Below, piece by piece: positions 11,831 to 23,189 of a stretch of DNA of 64,000 nucleotides. Position numbers and translations under genes: made by a program. The first letter of the stretch is position 1. Every line of letters begins with the position of its first letter. Source of the stretch: Symbiodinium microadriaticum (Eukaryota; Sar; Dinophyceae; Suessiales; Symbiodiniaceae); NCBI GenBank assembly GCA_001939145.1, contig LSRX01000814.1, positions 122,283 through 186,282 of the forward strand. Reading direction: 5' to 3'. The notes below the pieces were generated by a model. The model made no database searches. It was not told the origin of the DNA and saw nothing but the letters and a program-made list of their open reading frames with translations.

Positions 11831-12570
11831 GCAGAGCACAACGACGCGGCATTCAGCATTGCTCAGGGAACAAGCAGAACTTCAGCAAGACGAACGTTGA
11901 CCACCGCCCCAAGCAAGGCAAACTCTTGATGCACCTTTGACATCCCAGATCTGTGACGATGGGAGGTCTGAGGCACCTTCATATTTCTTTGCAGGGTGCC
12001 TCTAGCCTGTAATCTGAGGCGGGCACATGTCCAGGTCCGTCGCCTGGACTTGGTGAACGTAGGGTCTTGACGAAGTTAATGGCTCGCGCAGGCTCCGATG
12101 CTGTACAAAAACCGAAGCCGCTCCTCCCATATCCAGGTCCGTCGGGTTTGGGATGCGGGCTGCAGCTCTAAAGTTTGTCTGGGGTTCGGCTCGGAGACCA
12201 TCTGCCCACAAGAACCAATGCCCTGCACATATCTGTTCGCAACCATAAACCACAATCAGCTTCTAACCTATGTAGATCTCAGGACATTTGGCTTCCTCGC
12301 CTTCGGGCTGAGCTTCATCCGAAACTCAGTTGGGGGTCAACGCTGGGGATTCAGGCGGTCAAGGGCTGGGATAGCGCTACCCGACCCTCCGGCTGCCGCA
12401 CCGTCATCTGCTCGGGACGCTCCTTGTAGACGCACCCAGGTGTGTGCACGGACCTGTCGCAGCGGGACGGCACTCAACGATCTTGGCTCGTGACCTTTTC
12501 TAGAAATACACGCCTTAACGAGACTGTGAGCACAGGATCGGACGACGCACAGCTCAGGATGCATGGATCA
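11831..12570. other. non-coding, weak coding hint
   Basis: A minus-strand reading at 12002-12253 looks mildly protein-like but has no support beyond length. Nothing else stands out. Confidence 0.3.
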
Positions 12571-12665
<95 letters not shown>

Positions 12666-12766
12666 CACAGACACACAGACACACAGACACACAGACACAC
12701 AGACACACAGACACACACACACACAGACACACACACACACACACAACACACACACACACACACACG
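12571..12766. repeat. (ACAG)n followed by (ACACAG)n and (AC)n
   Basis: About 23 ACAG units grade into ACACAG/ACACACAG and then pure AC. ORFs reading Thr-Asp-Arg-Gln or Cys-Leu-Ser-Val repeats are artefacts of this tract. Confidence 0.97.
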
Positions 12767-13063
12767 ACTCGATTTGAGAGCTATCTCCCAAAGAGAAACC
12801 CACTAACAGTCTTCCTGGGCTGCATCTTGCAGGGGGCTGAACCTCTGCCGTCACAATGGACTGGAACAAATTGGAATGAGCGGCAAACTCTTGGAGCATT
12901 CAACTGCTGGGAGCCCGATATCCAAGCGCCTGATTGGCTCGTGCGAAGGAACCCGAAAACTGCCAAGTTCAGATCTCAAACCCTTGAGATGCCTGCGAGA
13001 AGAGCCAGGCCGCTGAAGCCTGAGGCTGTGAGGCCTCAGAAGGATCAGGCTTCGGGGAGAGAT

Positions 13064-13116
13064 AGACAGACAGACAGACAGACAGACCGACGGACAGACA
13101 GACAGACAGACAGACG
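13064..13116. repeat. (AGAC)n microsatellite, second copy
   Basis: Thirteen or so AGAC units with two substitutions (ccga, cgga). It lies about 300 bp from the larger tract of the same motif. Confidence 0.93.
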
Positions 13117-16100
13117 TTAATACATGCACACATGCAGACATCCTTGCAACTCTGCCAGTGTGAGCACTTCCGTACTCCCTGGGCACGGACAAGACTCTGC
13201 ACTCCTAAAGACCCACGCTTTCCAACAGACCAGAGCCAAAATCCCTCGAAAGCCTTCAGCTAAGTTAGGCCCCGGCGTCGACGCCTCGTTGGGGGCAAGT
13301 CTTCCATTGAGCCATGGTTCGGGGTGATTTGATTTGCAGTAGAAGCTCGCGTCTCTGAATGCCGCATTATGCGATTGTGTAGTGGTCGAGGAGTGCAACC
13401 GGATTTTTGCACAAGAGCTTGCGGTTTAACCAGCGGGGCTTAGACGAAGTGGACATCTTAGAGTTTCCCTTGCTGCGGCCAGGTGCTGCGACTCGACAAC
13501 GGTGGAAGGAATCACTGGCCGGTCCAAGTTCAGGGCTTCGTGGAAATTAGAAAGTAAAAACTGTTCGGGCTTCCAGGCAGGATTTGGGGGGTCGATTGCA
13601 GCCGTCCTCCTATCGAAGCTGAACTGCTCTTAACGCCCATGGCGAGCGTGGACGCCTCTGGGCAGCCGCATTGGAAATTGCTTGTTATCAGAGACCGACT
13701 CGGAATCCCCGGGCTCGATACAACAACTCAATTCCTGATCGAAGAGCTTGCTATGCCCACTGGCCCTACACACCCAAGAAACCATCTTCTCGTGCGTCAG
13801 TTCTTCCGGGTTTCCACGCGCAGGCTGTCCGTGGAACCATCGCTGACCAGCAACCGCCGCGTATGAGTGTCCACCTCCAGCACCTGCTGCTCGCTGGGAG
13901 TCTTTGGTCTCAGCCCTTCGGATCTTGGCAGCAGTAGGGTCACAGGGACTCTGAATTCGGCCATAAACCCTCTAAACTGTCATGCCCAGCTTTGGTGGGG
14001 TCCGTGCATCCCGAGCTTCTTGAACAACGACCTCTGAAGCTTGGTCAGCCCTTTAATCCTCAGCCGACCTGGACCACAAGGTCTCGATGCCCTCCTCTAC
14101 CCAGAAGCTCACGCGCCGTGACCAGGTACCTTTCGTCCGTCTTGGGCAGAAGATTCCGGAACCGTGTTGCCAAATGCCGGCTCTATATTGTTCTACTGAG
14201 TTCGAGATAATCAGGCATCGATGGAACCAGGAGGGCCCGATACCGATGAAGAAAAATAGAACTGGTGCTTCATGAGTACTCCTGTCCCTGTTCTACACGA
14301 ACCCCTCGAAAACTGACAGCTGCACCTAGACTCCTAAGCACAAGACAAACCTTGCTGACAGAACCGGACATGTCAGGCTTCAGCTTTGCACCAGATGCTT
14401 GTGATACATGGCATCACTAGTCCGAAGGCGAAGCCTGAACAGGGACTACCCGAGGCAGAAGAGGGAGAGCAAAAGCACATCAACACAAGGGCCCGGGGGC
14501 CCGGCCCAGACATGGTTTCCTGCTTGAGGCGTCGCTGGATCCACGCCTGCTCACAACGTGCTCGGAGTGCAGAGCCGAAAGCATGCCCCTTCCTGCCGAA
14601 GCTGTGATTTCAATCACTGGTCGATCAGATGCTAGGATACCGAATGAAACTCTGCTGGAATCGAAGCTACGAGTACGCAAATTCGGGCTGACATATCCCG
14701 CCCATGTGTCCTGCAAGGAGCGTGCACGGGCAAAGTCGGATTCCACGACCGTGTGCTTCTCGCCTCCGATGGGTCCTCGAAAGCTCAAAACTCTGCTTGC
14801 TTGTAGGACTTCTGTGCGCACATCGAGGCTCTGACCGGAGATTGCACCTGCCATGGGACTGGTTTGGGCTTGTCCCTGGAGGGCCCGCGTGTGTAGCTCC
14901 AGGGCAGGAGTGCCAAACCCGAACGGCTGCAAAGCATGAACTGGTCGACTGCGCCCTCCTACTGGCAGCTTCAATTTCGGACTTTCCAAGCTTCAGGTTG
15001 AACCCGATGACCCAGAAGTCTAAGAATCCATCGAGACTGACGTCCATGCTTCGGATACAAGGGTTTCTAGTGTAGCTGAAGTGTGCGTAAGGCATGCATG
15101 GAGTTTCAGTCAACCAGTCCACTGTCTGTCTGTAGCCCGAATCTGGTTTCGGACTTACCGCTGCAGAAGCTTGACAGGGTTCTGCACAAGGCCTGGAGAG
15201 GCAAGGGTCAGCAGCAAAAGACCACCCCCAAACATCTGCCAGACAATGCGATAGCTTTGACATCTCCGGTGCCAACCACCTTAGCCCTTCTTGACAACAC
15301 CTGAAGCTCAAGACACCGAGGAGGTCTTGACATGTCTTGACCCCGGAAAAAGCATGAACCCACAAGCTGAAAACCCAGCGCTGCGCAACTGCCTACGAAA
15401 CCGCATGTAACCAAGGAGTAGAAGTCTCAAGAGTGCGCCGGGATGGCGGCTCTGCATTGGGCCCTGGGCCTGCGGGCAGCCATCATTTGCAGAGACTCAG
15501 TTCAGAAGACATATTCGCACTTCTGGCACGTTCTGGTACAACGTGACTGTAGTGCACTTGCCCCGCAGACCAAGGATAGGTGCTCCGTCACAAAGAAAAC
15601 CTCTTGCAAAGCTTGTGCATCTACCAAACCCGAGACCCCTAAGCCTTGAGATCCAGCGTCCTGGGTTGTGTTGCATCTCATCATGTTTTCAGCTTGACGC
15701 TGAGTCGAAACTACAAAAGAGCCTCGCCGCTAGGAACCAGCTTCTATTGAAGCTTTCAAGACTGACTCCAACCCTGGGAGACACCAGCGAGCGTACGAGC
15801 TGCAGAGCTGAAACCCCGCAATTCGAGATCCCTACATCCTTCCCTTACTATAAACCGCCGATCCGCAAAGCCCTAGACCATCCTAAACCACCGAGACTCT
15901 AAAAATATAAGGAATTCGAGGCCCAGGGCCTGGGTGTCCACGGACGTCGCGGGGCAGGGGAACGTGATGACGGAGGACATCCTAAGATTTCGGGGGTCCG
16001 CCCCGAAGGCACCGATCTGGGTGTAGAAGGTTTTTGCGGGTTCTAGAATACGGTGCTAAATAAGGGTTTTACAGGATTGAAGGATTCATTATGAGACCCT

Positions 16101-19100
16101 CGGCTTTCAATGTACTTAGATGTACTTAAGAGTCTATCCGAATGAGACACCTGCTTATCACCAAGTCCCCTCATAAGCAGACACCAAAGCCTGAACAGCC
16201 CCGGGGCTCGTACACACCCTGAGGCGCCAGTTGCGATTCCAGGCTCTTGCGATCCAGCACCCTCTCATGCGCTCGTCTCGACAGGGGCCCCGGCGATTGC
16301 TGCCGAATGTTGATGTAGCCTCAGTCAAGGTACAAAGAGATTACATGCTTGGGGCCTCTTTTCCAAATCCACACAACCAAACCTCTTGGATCTTCGAAGA
16401 ATCACAACGTCGTCTTTGAAGGCTGCCAGCTGCTGTGCAAGTGGTCAGAATCCCCAGAGAAGGCATTGAACATGGGGTTGGGTGGAGCATGTTCTGCACT
16501 CAACGCATCGAGCTAGCACCACAGCAGCAACAGCAACTTGAGGAACACACCCTGACCGGGAGCAGGGTTCAGGGTACTGGCTGCAGTGGTGTCGACTGGG
16601 GTCTCCAAGCTTCGGTCTTTGGCAATACGCTTCGAGCCCATTTACAATCGAGTCATGAGCATGTCGAAAGACGGATTTCTACGTACAAGTATCGGGATCA
16701 GAATTTCGGGTTCAGGCTTCTCTCGATCGAGAACCTGCAAACTTCCGGAAAGGAGTGTAAGCTCCCGGCGCGGCGGCTTCGAGCTGATGCGCGCACGGTG
16801 GACCTGAGTTCAGTTGCTCAGTTTCCGCACGGCATTTGCCCCCACAGCGCGTGCTCCCAAAGCCCCCGATGCATAGCCTTGGGCCCCAACTCGGACCACA
16901 TCGCCAACACTCAAGAAGGGAAGAGCCTCAAGGGCCTGGTGCGGTTCACAGGCTTTGGGAGCTGGGGAGGGAGGGGGTCCAAAGCCTTCCCACCTGACTG
17001 TCGTTTCGTCCGTGAGTCCTTTAGGGGGAACTTCGCTTCATACTCAAGGGTCATCGCTTGCGCGTTCCGGACCAGACCCCGCTTCGGATTCGAGAGCTGC
17101 GCACCCCAGGGCCAGCACCGACTGAGGCTCCGGCATTCCCTTTCAAGGCGACCCTGGCCGAAGGTCGCTGGGGACTCCCGGGATTCCCACACAGGGAGAG
17201 AAGTGCACCGTAGACGTCCGCAGCAAGCAGATAAGGGCGCCCCGTTTGTGGCGAGCCCTAGCAGAGTTAGTAGAGACCCCTCAATGCCTAAAAGAAATAA
17301 GGGAGCTTCCACAAAAGCAGTAAGCACGCTGAGCTCAACAACCTTCACCCCAACTGAGTGGGATGCGCGATGGTATACAGGGGGAACTCCTGGCTCAGAG
17401 ACCTGAAGAGGATAGGCAGCTTCATTGGCCACTACCGCGTAGCAGTAGCAGTTCAGACATTAGACCTCTGCTGCAGCGGCGCAAGGATGTACCGCAGCCA
17501 GGGATCTGTTCAACATTCTCTTACGAATCCCCTTTGTTCCCTGTGACTCGAAGTCTGGGCACAACACACAACAGACAAAACGGGAACATCCCGTGCATGG
17601 ATATCCGATACATCAGATCCCGAGGCTGGGAGGCCAAATCCAATGCCGCGGAGAGCGCGACGGTCCTCGACCGAAGGTCAACCCAGCAAGGCATCGCAGC
17701 TCTTGGCGCTGAGTGCGCGGCCAGTCGGCGCACTTCATTGAGTCGAAGGATCTGTGATGGAATGGCAACCGGAGGGTGAAAGGCACTGGCTCCGACTTTC
17801 ATGTCTGGCTCTGGGAGTTCGCAAGCCGGATCTCCGACGTGCAACAGACCACCACATGTAAGCTTTAAGGCAAATTGCAGACTCCTGCCATGGGCTATAG
17901 ACTATGGAGCCATAGAAGGAGACCCTCCGCCCTGAGTTTCTTGGAGCCGCACGTATCCACGACCATGAAGTTCTGCCGGGCCCAGCCGTCCTTCACCGAG
18001 GGCCCGGGCCTCGGAATGCGGGGAACAAGACTTGCTAATCCTCGCCCTCACAGGGTTGGTGTCGTGTTCTCGCTGACAGACTTGGGTTAGAGTTCAGCCT
18101 AGACTGCTGTCGTACATTCCATCCAAGCGGTTGCTCACGCTCAACCGACCCTTTCGTACCTTCGTGTGGCAGCTGGTTGCGATGAGGCAAGGCTGCACGG
18201 GATGAATTTGGTGGCGACGGCGGCAGCAGTGGGTATGATGGTGGATGCTGATTTGAGCGGAACATCTTGAAGGCCAAGGGTGCCTCACGATCGGGTCTCA
18301 TCGCGACAACTGGGGACCTAAGGATCGAAGTCTTCAGCAGCTTGTGGGCACGGTGTCGAGTGCAGGCATTCTGAGGAACGCCACAGTCAAAACTAACACC
18401 GCATCCTGTCTGCTCCATCCCCTGGCAAACGCAGTATCCTCCTGCCTAATTCTGAAGCCCCGCCGAACCGCCGACCGCCCCGAATCACACGTTCGACCTG
18501 TCCGGGGGTGCCGGCTTGGAGTTCTCCCAAACGACTGCCCAGAGGTTTGCCTCATATGCTCAGGACTGAAGCATTATTGCTGGATGGGGCGAGGATGTTC
18601 GCGCGGACTGACGTTTTCCTTGTAGTTCCGGCTCAGCCGTGAGAGTCTTCAGGGTGAACCACAACATTCTGGTTCCAGGCTTTACAAGTTTCACAGGATC
18701 TCAGGAGAAAGTCTGGCCCAATGTTCCAATGAGACACACATACAAGGGGTAGCATAAGGGGTAGTGTGTAAGAGCTTCTGTAGCTCATAGTCATAGTGGT
18801 TCCTGTGCCGGTCACTCCTTGCAGCGTGGGGTGGAGACTGGAGTGTGCGAGGTCCCCACATCTGCCCCATCGCGCAGAGTGCAGAGCCAGCGATGGTAGC
18901 GGTACCTCCGACGGAAAAAGCATGCGAAGCCCAGACTCCAAAGCTTTGTCAAGCATGATCGGCGCAGAGGCCTCAAAACATCACCCGCATAAAAGTGGCC
19001 TCAGTGAAACCTCGTCCCTGAAGTGCGAAGGCTGCCAACCAAATGAACTTCGGAGTTGTAAGCATCCCATGAATGCCAAGGGCACATTCCATCCACCTGT

Positions 19101-20409
19101 CCACGCCGCTTTGGGGCTTAAAGCTTGGGGGCCGGGCCTAGAGAGGGTCTAAATCCAAAAGGCTCAGATGGAACATCCCAGAGAGAGAGAGGGGGTCCGA
19201 AGGTCCGACTCCTCGGGCAACGATCTCGAAACCAAGTTGGGCAAAACTTCTTCGGGCTCTTGCTTCGTTGGATCTTGAGGGTTGCGAGGCCGAAGGATAC
19301 TGGAGTCCATACCATCCAAAGGGACGAACCATTGCTTTCCGGTACTTAGATAGTGCAGATTATCGGATTCAGAACAGATGCCCTTCAGAACAACCAGAAT
19401 ATCGCGATTAGGGAGTTTTGGTCTGAATCAGTGCATCGGACGGCACTGCTCAGGGGATCCGCATCTTTTCTGTTGGAAGGGAAGTCTGGAAGCAGTTGTC
19501 GTCGTCATGCAGTCTCGCGTCCCTGGCTCAACGAACTTCAGTTCGTAAGACGTCGTAAGATACCGTTCCAAAGGAGCGCAGGAGCTGACTGCAAGCGACA
19601 GCAACGATGACAGCCTGCGGATGTCTCCATGGCGGGCTTGGAGCGAACACCTCTAGCAGTGCCAGCTCGAATCTCTAAGAGACAACTGGGACCTCCCCTG
19701 CTGGCATCTGGCTAGTTGAAGGTAGCCCGGGGTGGTTCCAGTTGTCGTGATCTCCTATCCGGATCTGAACTCTGTACAGATCAAACGCGTCTTTGCAGTC
19801 AAGTCCGTCTGGGAAGGGGCATGGCAACCACCACAGACGACGGTCGGAAGACTTAAATCAGCATGTCCACAATTGTGTAATGATGAGATCAAGCAGGATC
19901 CACATGTAAGATGCTGTCCCATAACATCCTAACCCTAAACCTTGAACAGTAATTTTAGCCCTAGACTCCTAGACAAGTAGCTGCAGCATGCGAGGAAGGA
20001 TGCGGCCGGACCTTTGAATTTGAGGATTGGAAAAGCTCCATCTTGGCATTTGGACAAGGCGGGACTGCGCCCATAGCCCTGCAGAGCCATCAGTGGCCCT
20101 TTTTATGCTGCCTCAGCGGAAGCTTTGAAGAAGGTTCGGCAATTCGGGGCTCAGGGCTTCAGAACCGATCCAACAGCGGCAGGGCAATCAAAAAAAAAGT
20201 CATCGAATCGGGTCAACACGAACGCCGTGGCCTACGGTCACATTCCTTTCCACACCTCTTTTCACCGGCCTGGCAAGGCTTAGAAAGCAAACCACAGCAA
20301 ACCAGCCGAGAAGCACGATGAATTGCTCCATCACCCTCAGCTGCTGAGAAAATCATCACAGCCGACGATCAGGGCGTAAGAACACACTGCATCAACAGCG
20401 TTGGGTCAA
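13117..20409. other. gene-poor 7.3 kb with a few coding-like segments
   Basis: No identifiable gene. Segments that read like protein in one frame are about 13145-13390 (-), 13639-13830 (+, from an ATG), 17600-17779 (either strand) and 18110-18330 (-, Pro-rich). Each is bounded by stops and has no recognised domain. The rest is mixed-sequence DNA with repeated short words such as gggcttcgg and telomere-like fragments, for example near 19930. Confidence 0.3.
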
Positions 20410-20415
20410 GACTAA

Positions 20416-20765
20416 GTTAGCAGAACCCTTGCCCATTTCGGGTAATAATACCACCAGTCAACCCATTAGACGATTATTCCTATACTCCCCCCTACACCTC
20501 ACCAACTATACTCCCCCCTACACCTCACCAACTATATCACCACTACTACCCCATTGCCAATACCAGTATAGGAACAACCGATTACCTCATCCATATAAGA
20601 GGAATATTCCTATACTCCCTACTACACCCCACCCAATATATCACTACTACTTCCCCATTACCAAGACCAGTATAGGAATAACCAATTACCCCATCCATAT
20701 TCCCTAAGGTGGTATTATCATCCCAAAATGGGCAAAGCTTCTCTCATAGATTTTACTAGGTTTAG
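20416..20765 (+). repeat. left inverted repeat
   Basis: About 350 bp matching the reverse complement of 22868-23174 with scattered differences. It contains a 26-bp tandem duplication (ctatactcccccctacacct, twice, about 20480-20530) absent from the other copy. Its own two ends are inverted copies of each other: gcccatttcgggtaataata outside versus tattatcatcccaaaatggg inside. Confidence 0.85.
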
Positions 20766-21245
20766 TTTCAAACGTTGTAGTCATAATAGAATTACACTCC
20801 ATAAACTCTTATGAAATGTGATTACATTATACTTATGCCTTTACCTCACGTTTCCTTTTATCATTATACTGTTTCATTCCATCAAGCCATTCACAACAAG
20901 TAACCGTGTATCTATACTGCATTACATACCTACTTGTTTTACTAAGATAATATCTTTTGAAACATATTGAATTCCCAAATTTTTTTTACATCTAACACAT
21001 TGCCTTTCACGATGATTAGGATTATATTCAGTATTAAAACCCATGGTTATCTTATCAACATATATTGTCATATTATATTATTTTACAATATTTATCATAG
21101 TTTATTAATTATGACAAACATTGTTTCAAACTAATTAACCATTACCATGTTCCTTTGACATGCTTATGGAAGGCACACTGGGGAAATGGGAGAAATGCTG
21201 TATGTGGGGCGCTGTCATTCTATAAGTAAATCACTCTTTACAACA
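20766..21245. other. AT-rich segment inside the element
   Basis: Markedly AT-rich compared with the flanks. It holds the small Cys-containing ORF described separately. The rest, about 21045-21245, has no coding pattern. Confidence 0.5.
20833..21044 (-). pseudogene. small Cys-rich (zinc-ribbon-like) ORF with a frame break at an A8 run
   Basis: From an ATG at 21044 the frame reads a short basic protein containing CVRCKK and soon reaches a stop after the poly-A run. In the frame shifted by one base after the run of eight A (about 20977-20984), a coherent reading continues through a CC pair and a Lys/Arg-rich tail to a TAA at 20835-20833. A C-x2-C pair in one half and a CC pair in the other suggest a small metal-binding protein of about 70 residues. 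The break may be a homopolymer sequencing error, a real mutation or a slippage site. The composition is AT-rich like its neighbours. Confidence 0.45.
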
Positions 21246-21461
21246 TTATTTTAGCAATTCTTCCAGCTGATAAAACTCAAACAACAATTTAAATCGCTTC
21301 TTATATTCTTCATAATGATAATAATCCTCTAGTTCATCTATAATAGCACTTAATCTGGCGTTATACATTCTGATATTTCTTCTTTCCGCCAGCCAATCTG
21401 CTTTATTTTCTTTGTTTTCTTTCGTAGGAAACAAACAATTCATATTTATATTACTATACAA
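21246..21461 (-). CDS. small charged, probably helical protein, unassigned
   Basis: An ATG at 21461 opens 71 codons, AT-rich throughout and strongly charged (KENKENKADWLAERR, YHYEEYKKRF), ending in a stop at 21246. The start overlaps the end of the coiled-coil ORF by a few bases, a compact arrangement more typical of viral or bacterial DNA than of a dinoflagellate. Predicted mostly helical. No family recognised. Confidence 0.45.
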   Translation of the reverse strand: MYSNINMNCLFPTKENKENKADWLAERRNIRMYNARLSAIIDELEDYYHYEEYKKRFKLLFEFYQLEELLK

Positions 21462-21629
21462 TTTTCTTATCAGTTTTAAACTTCAATTCTTCAATCTCTA
21501 CTTCCAATCGTTCTATGTCTTTCTTAACACATTCAATGTCTGTCTCGGTCATTTCTATTCTCTGTTCGCATTCCTCGGGTGTTATACCATGAGTTCCAAA
21601 ACCAGTATCACATATTTCAACGCTTCGTN
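21454..21629 (-). CDS. coiled-coil protein fragment
   Basis: Directly below the unresolved base at 21630 one minus-strand frame gives about 57 codons ending in a stop at 21454. The second half is a clear heptad-type coiled coil (ETDIECVKKDIERLEVEIEE). The 5' end is lost at the N. The frame differs from that of the ATPase on the other side, and base composition changes sharply there. It is therefore probably a separate gene joined by assembly or by insertion rather than the ATPase C-terminus. Confidence 0.45.
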
Positions 21630-21630
21630 G

Positions 21631-22693
21631 AGTTGGTGAATGCCTGCATGCTCTCGAGCCGCCTCCTTCCAGTCCTTCTTCTGGTTCCAAGTGTCGATGG
21701 GCAAAGCCTCGAGCGGCAAAGAAATGACTTTCCGACCGCTTCCAGTTGCCGCGTGGTCCAAAAACTGCTGACTGATGTGGGCAAAGACGAAAACCAACTT
21801 GCCTCCACGATCATCTGCTTCAGTCATCAAGGCTCTCAAAACATCGTCAGCCTTCTGCTTCAACTCGCCGATCTCGTCGATGAAGAGCACCAACGACTCC
21901 TCCTCAGACATGCCGAGTGCCTTGCGAAAGAGGTTCAGGCATTGCTCAAAGCCCAGAAGGGAATACTGCTGGGCTTCCACCTTCAGGTTTGCCATGAGAA
22001 CATGCCCAACGCTACGAAGAACAGTGTCTTGCTGATTCTGCGATTCCCAAAACACGTTTGCACTCCTGCCAGCTCCACCATTGAAGGTGAGGTATGCGCC
22101 CTTCGCCGACATCTTCATGTTTGGCAACACCTTGGTGAGTCCATATTCGAGCATCGTCGTTTTGCCGATGCCTTTCATGCCCGACATGCCGAGGATCGGG
22201 AACTTGGAGTGGGTCCCATATCTGTTCTTGCCCTCGATGGAATCGCGGATGTAGTTCTGCATGATTTCGATTGCATTCGTGCGGGCGTCTTCGACAATCT
22301 TTGGGGTTTCTGATGGTTTTGGCGAAGAAATCTTGCCCTCTGCGATGCCTTGCACAATCTGCTGACATGCCTTGTCTGCTGTGAGAACCTGCAGGGGAAC
22401 AAGTGCAAAAATGAACCCGACAAATCAGCAAAAACCAAAGCCTAACCTAAGCACTGCCGACTTTAGCAACCTTGTCTAACAACGCGTGCCTCGGACTGCT
22501 TTGCCTGTTCTCGCTCATATTGCAGGGTCTCCCATGCTCTGTCTACAACCTGTCGCAAGACAGGCACCAAATTGGAGTTGGGGTTCTCGCTCGCGCTGCG
22601 GACGAGATCTTGTTCCGCCTTTCTAAACGCTTCCTCTGCTGCATCCACTCGTGATTTCTTGGCAGGCGGCTCAAATTGCTCCGCGTCGGACAT
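21631..22693 (-). CDS. P-loop ATPase (RHS/Crinkler-like core), C-terminus missing
   Basis: Exon 1 starts at the ATG at 22693 and runs to about 22481. It encodes an acidic start with a likely nuclear signal (PPAKKSR) and a helical region. Phase-compatible GT donors lie at 22483 and 22480. Exon 2 starts at 22388 after a ttcccctgcag acceptor. It carries a Walker A motif (GMSGMKGIGKTT) and a Walker B motif (LVLFIDEIGEL), followed by a sensor-like strand (KLVFVFAHIS) about 30 residues on. This is the layout of STAND/AAA-type NTPases and resembles the ATPase cores of protist retrotransposon-hot-spot and Crinkler-type proteins. That family placement is inference. The frame ends at the unresolved base 21630. 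The gene is enclosed by the inverted repeats. Confidence 0.65.
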
Positions 22694-22867
22694 GGCTTTG
22701 CGCTAAATTTCTAACATAATTTAACTTGCCCGTCCTGATGGTTTGGGATTGAATGCGGTTGTGGACTACACATGCGATGCTCTTCATGATGACTCTATGG
22801 AAAGAAACTGTTGGGGCTTGTTCTTGGGCAAGACATGCATAACTCTCCAAAACTACAACCTTTAACC
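22694..22867. promoter_or_regulatory. upstream region of the ATPase gene
   Basis: Non-coding sequence between the ATPase start codon and the right inverted repeat, so any promoter should lie here or in the repeat. No recognisable promoter element was found. A telomere-like ccctaaacct lies at its end. Confidence 0.25.
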
Positions 22868-23174
22868 CTAAACCTAGTAAAATCTATGAGAGAACCCTTG
22901 CCCACTTTGGGATGATAATACCACCTTAGGGAATATGGATGGGGTAATTGGTTATTCCTGTAATGGGGAAGTAGTGGTGATATTTGGGGGAAGTGTTAGG
23001 GAGTATAGGAATAATCCTCTTATATGGATGAGGTAATCGGTTATTCCTATACTGGTATTGGTAGTGGGGTAGTGCTAATATCGTTGGTGAGGTGTAGGGG
23101 GGAGTATAGGAATAATCGTCTAATGGGTTGACTGGTGGTATTATTACCCGAAATGGGCAAGGGTTCTGCTAGCT
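22868..23174 (-). repeat. right inverted repeat
   Basis: The inverted partner of 20416-20765. It ends at the outer side with gcccatttcgggtaataata (read on the minus strand) and at the inner side with ctcatagattttactaggtt. It has the same internal palindromic ends as the left copy, so each repeat resembles a ~300-bp MITE. It lacks the 26-bp duplication. Confidence 0.85.
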
Positions 23175-23189
23175 GACTAACCGCTTTTA

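Larger units (their letters stand above)
20416..23174. mobile_element. inverted-repeat-bounded element with 6-bp candidate target duplication
   Basis: Long, closely similar inverted repeats (20416-20765 and 22868-23174) enclose about 2.1 kb. Outside them the hexamer GACTAA occurs on both sides in direct orientation (20410-20415 and 23175-23180), as expected for a target-site duplication. Inside are a minus-strand P-loop ATPase gene of normal GC content and an AT-rich block with several small minus-strand ORFs. Long terminal repeats with a 6-bp duplication recall Polinton/Maverick-type elements, but at 2.8 kb with no integrase or polymerase seen this could only be a remnant. A pair of MITE copies around unrelated DNA is the alternative. 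An N at 21630 means the interior may be misjoined. Confidence 0.6.

Noticed and set aside
12474..13120. Long ORFs on both strands (Thr-Asp-Arg-Gln and Cys-Leu-Ser-Val repeats)
   Set aside because: Produced by the (ACAG)n and (AC)n tracts, which have no stops in several frames.
14480..15365. Long overlapping ORFs on both strands
   Set aside because: Both strands open over the same DNA; no motif, splice site or composition favours either.
16435..17406. 323-cod­on plus-strand ORF
   Set aside because: Long but without hydrophobic periodicity, motifs or a consistent composition; probably chance in GC-rich DNA.
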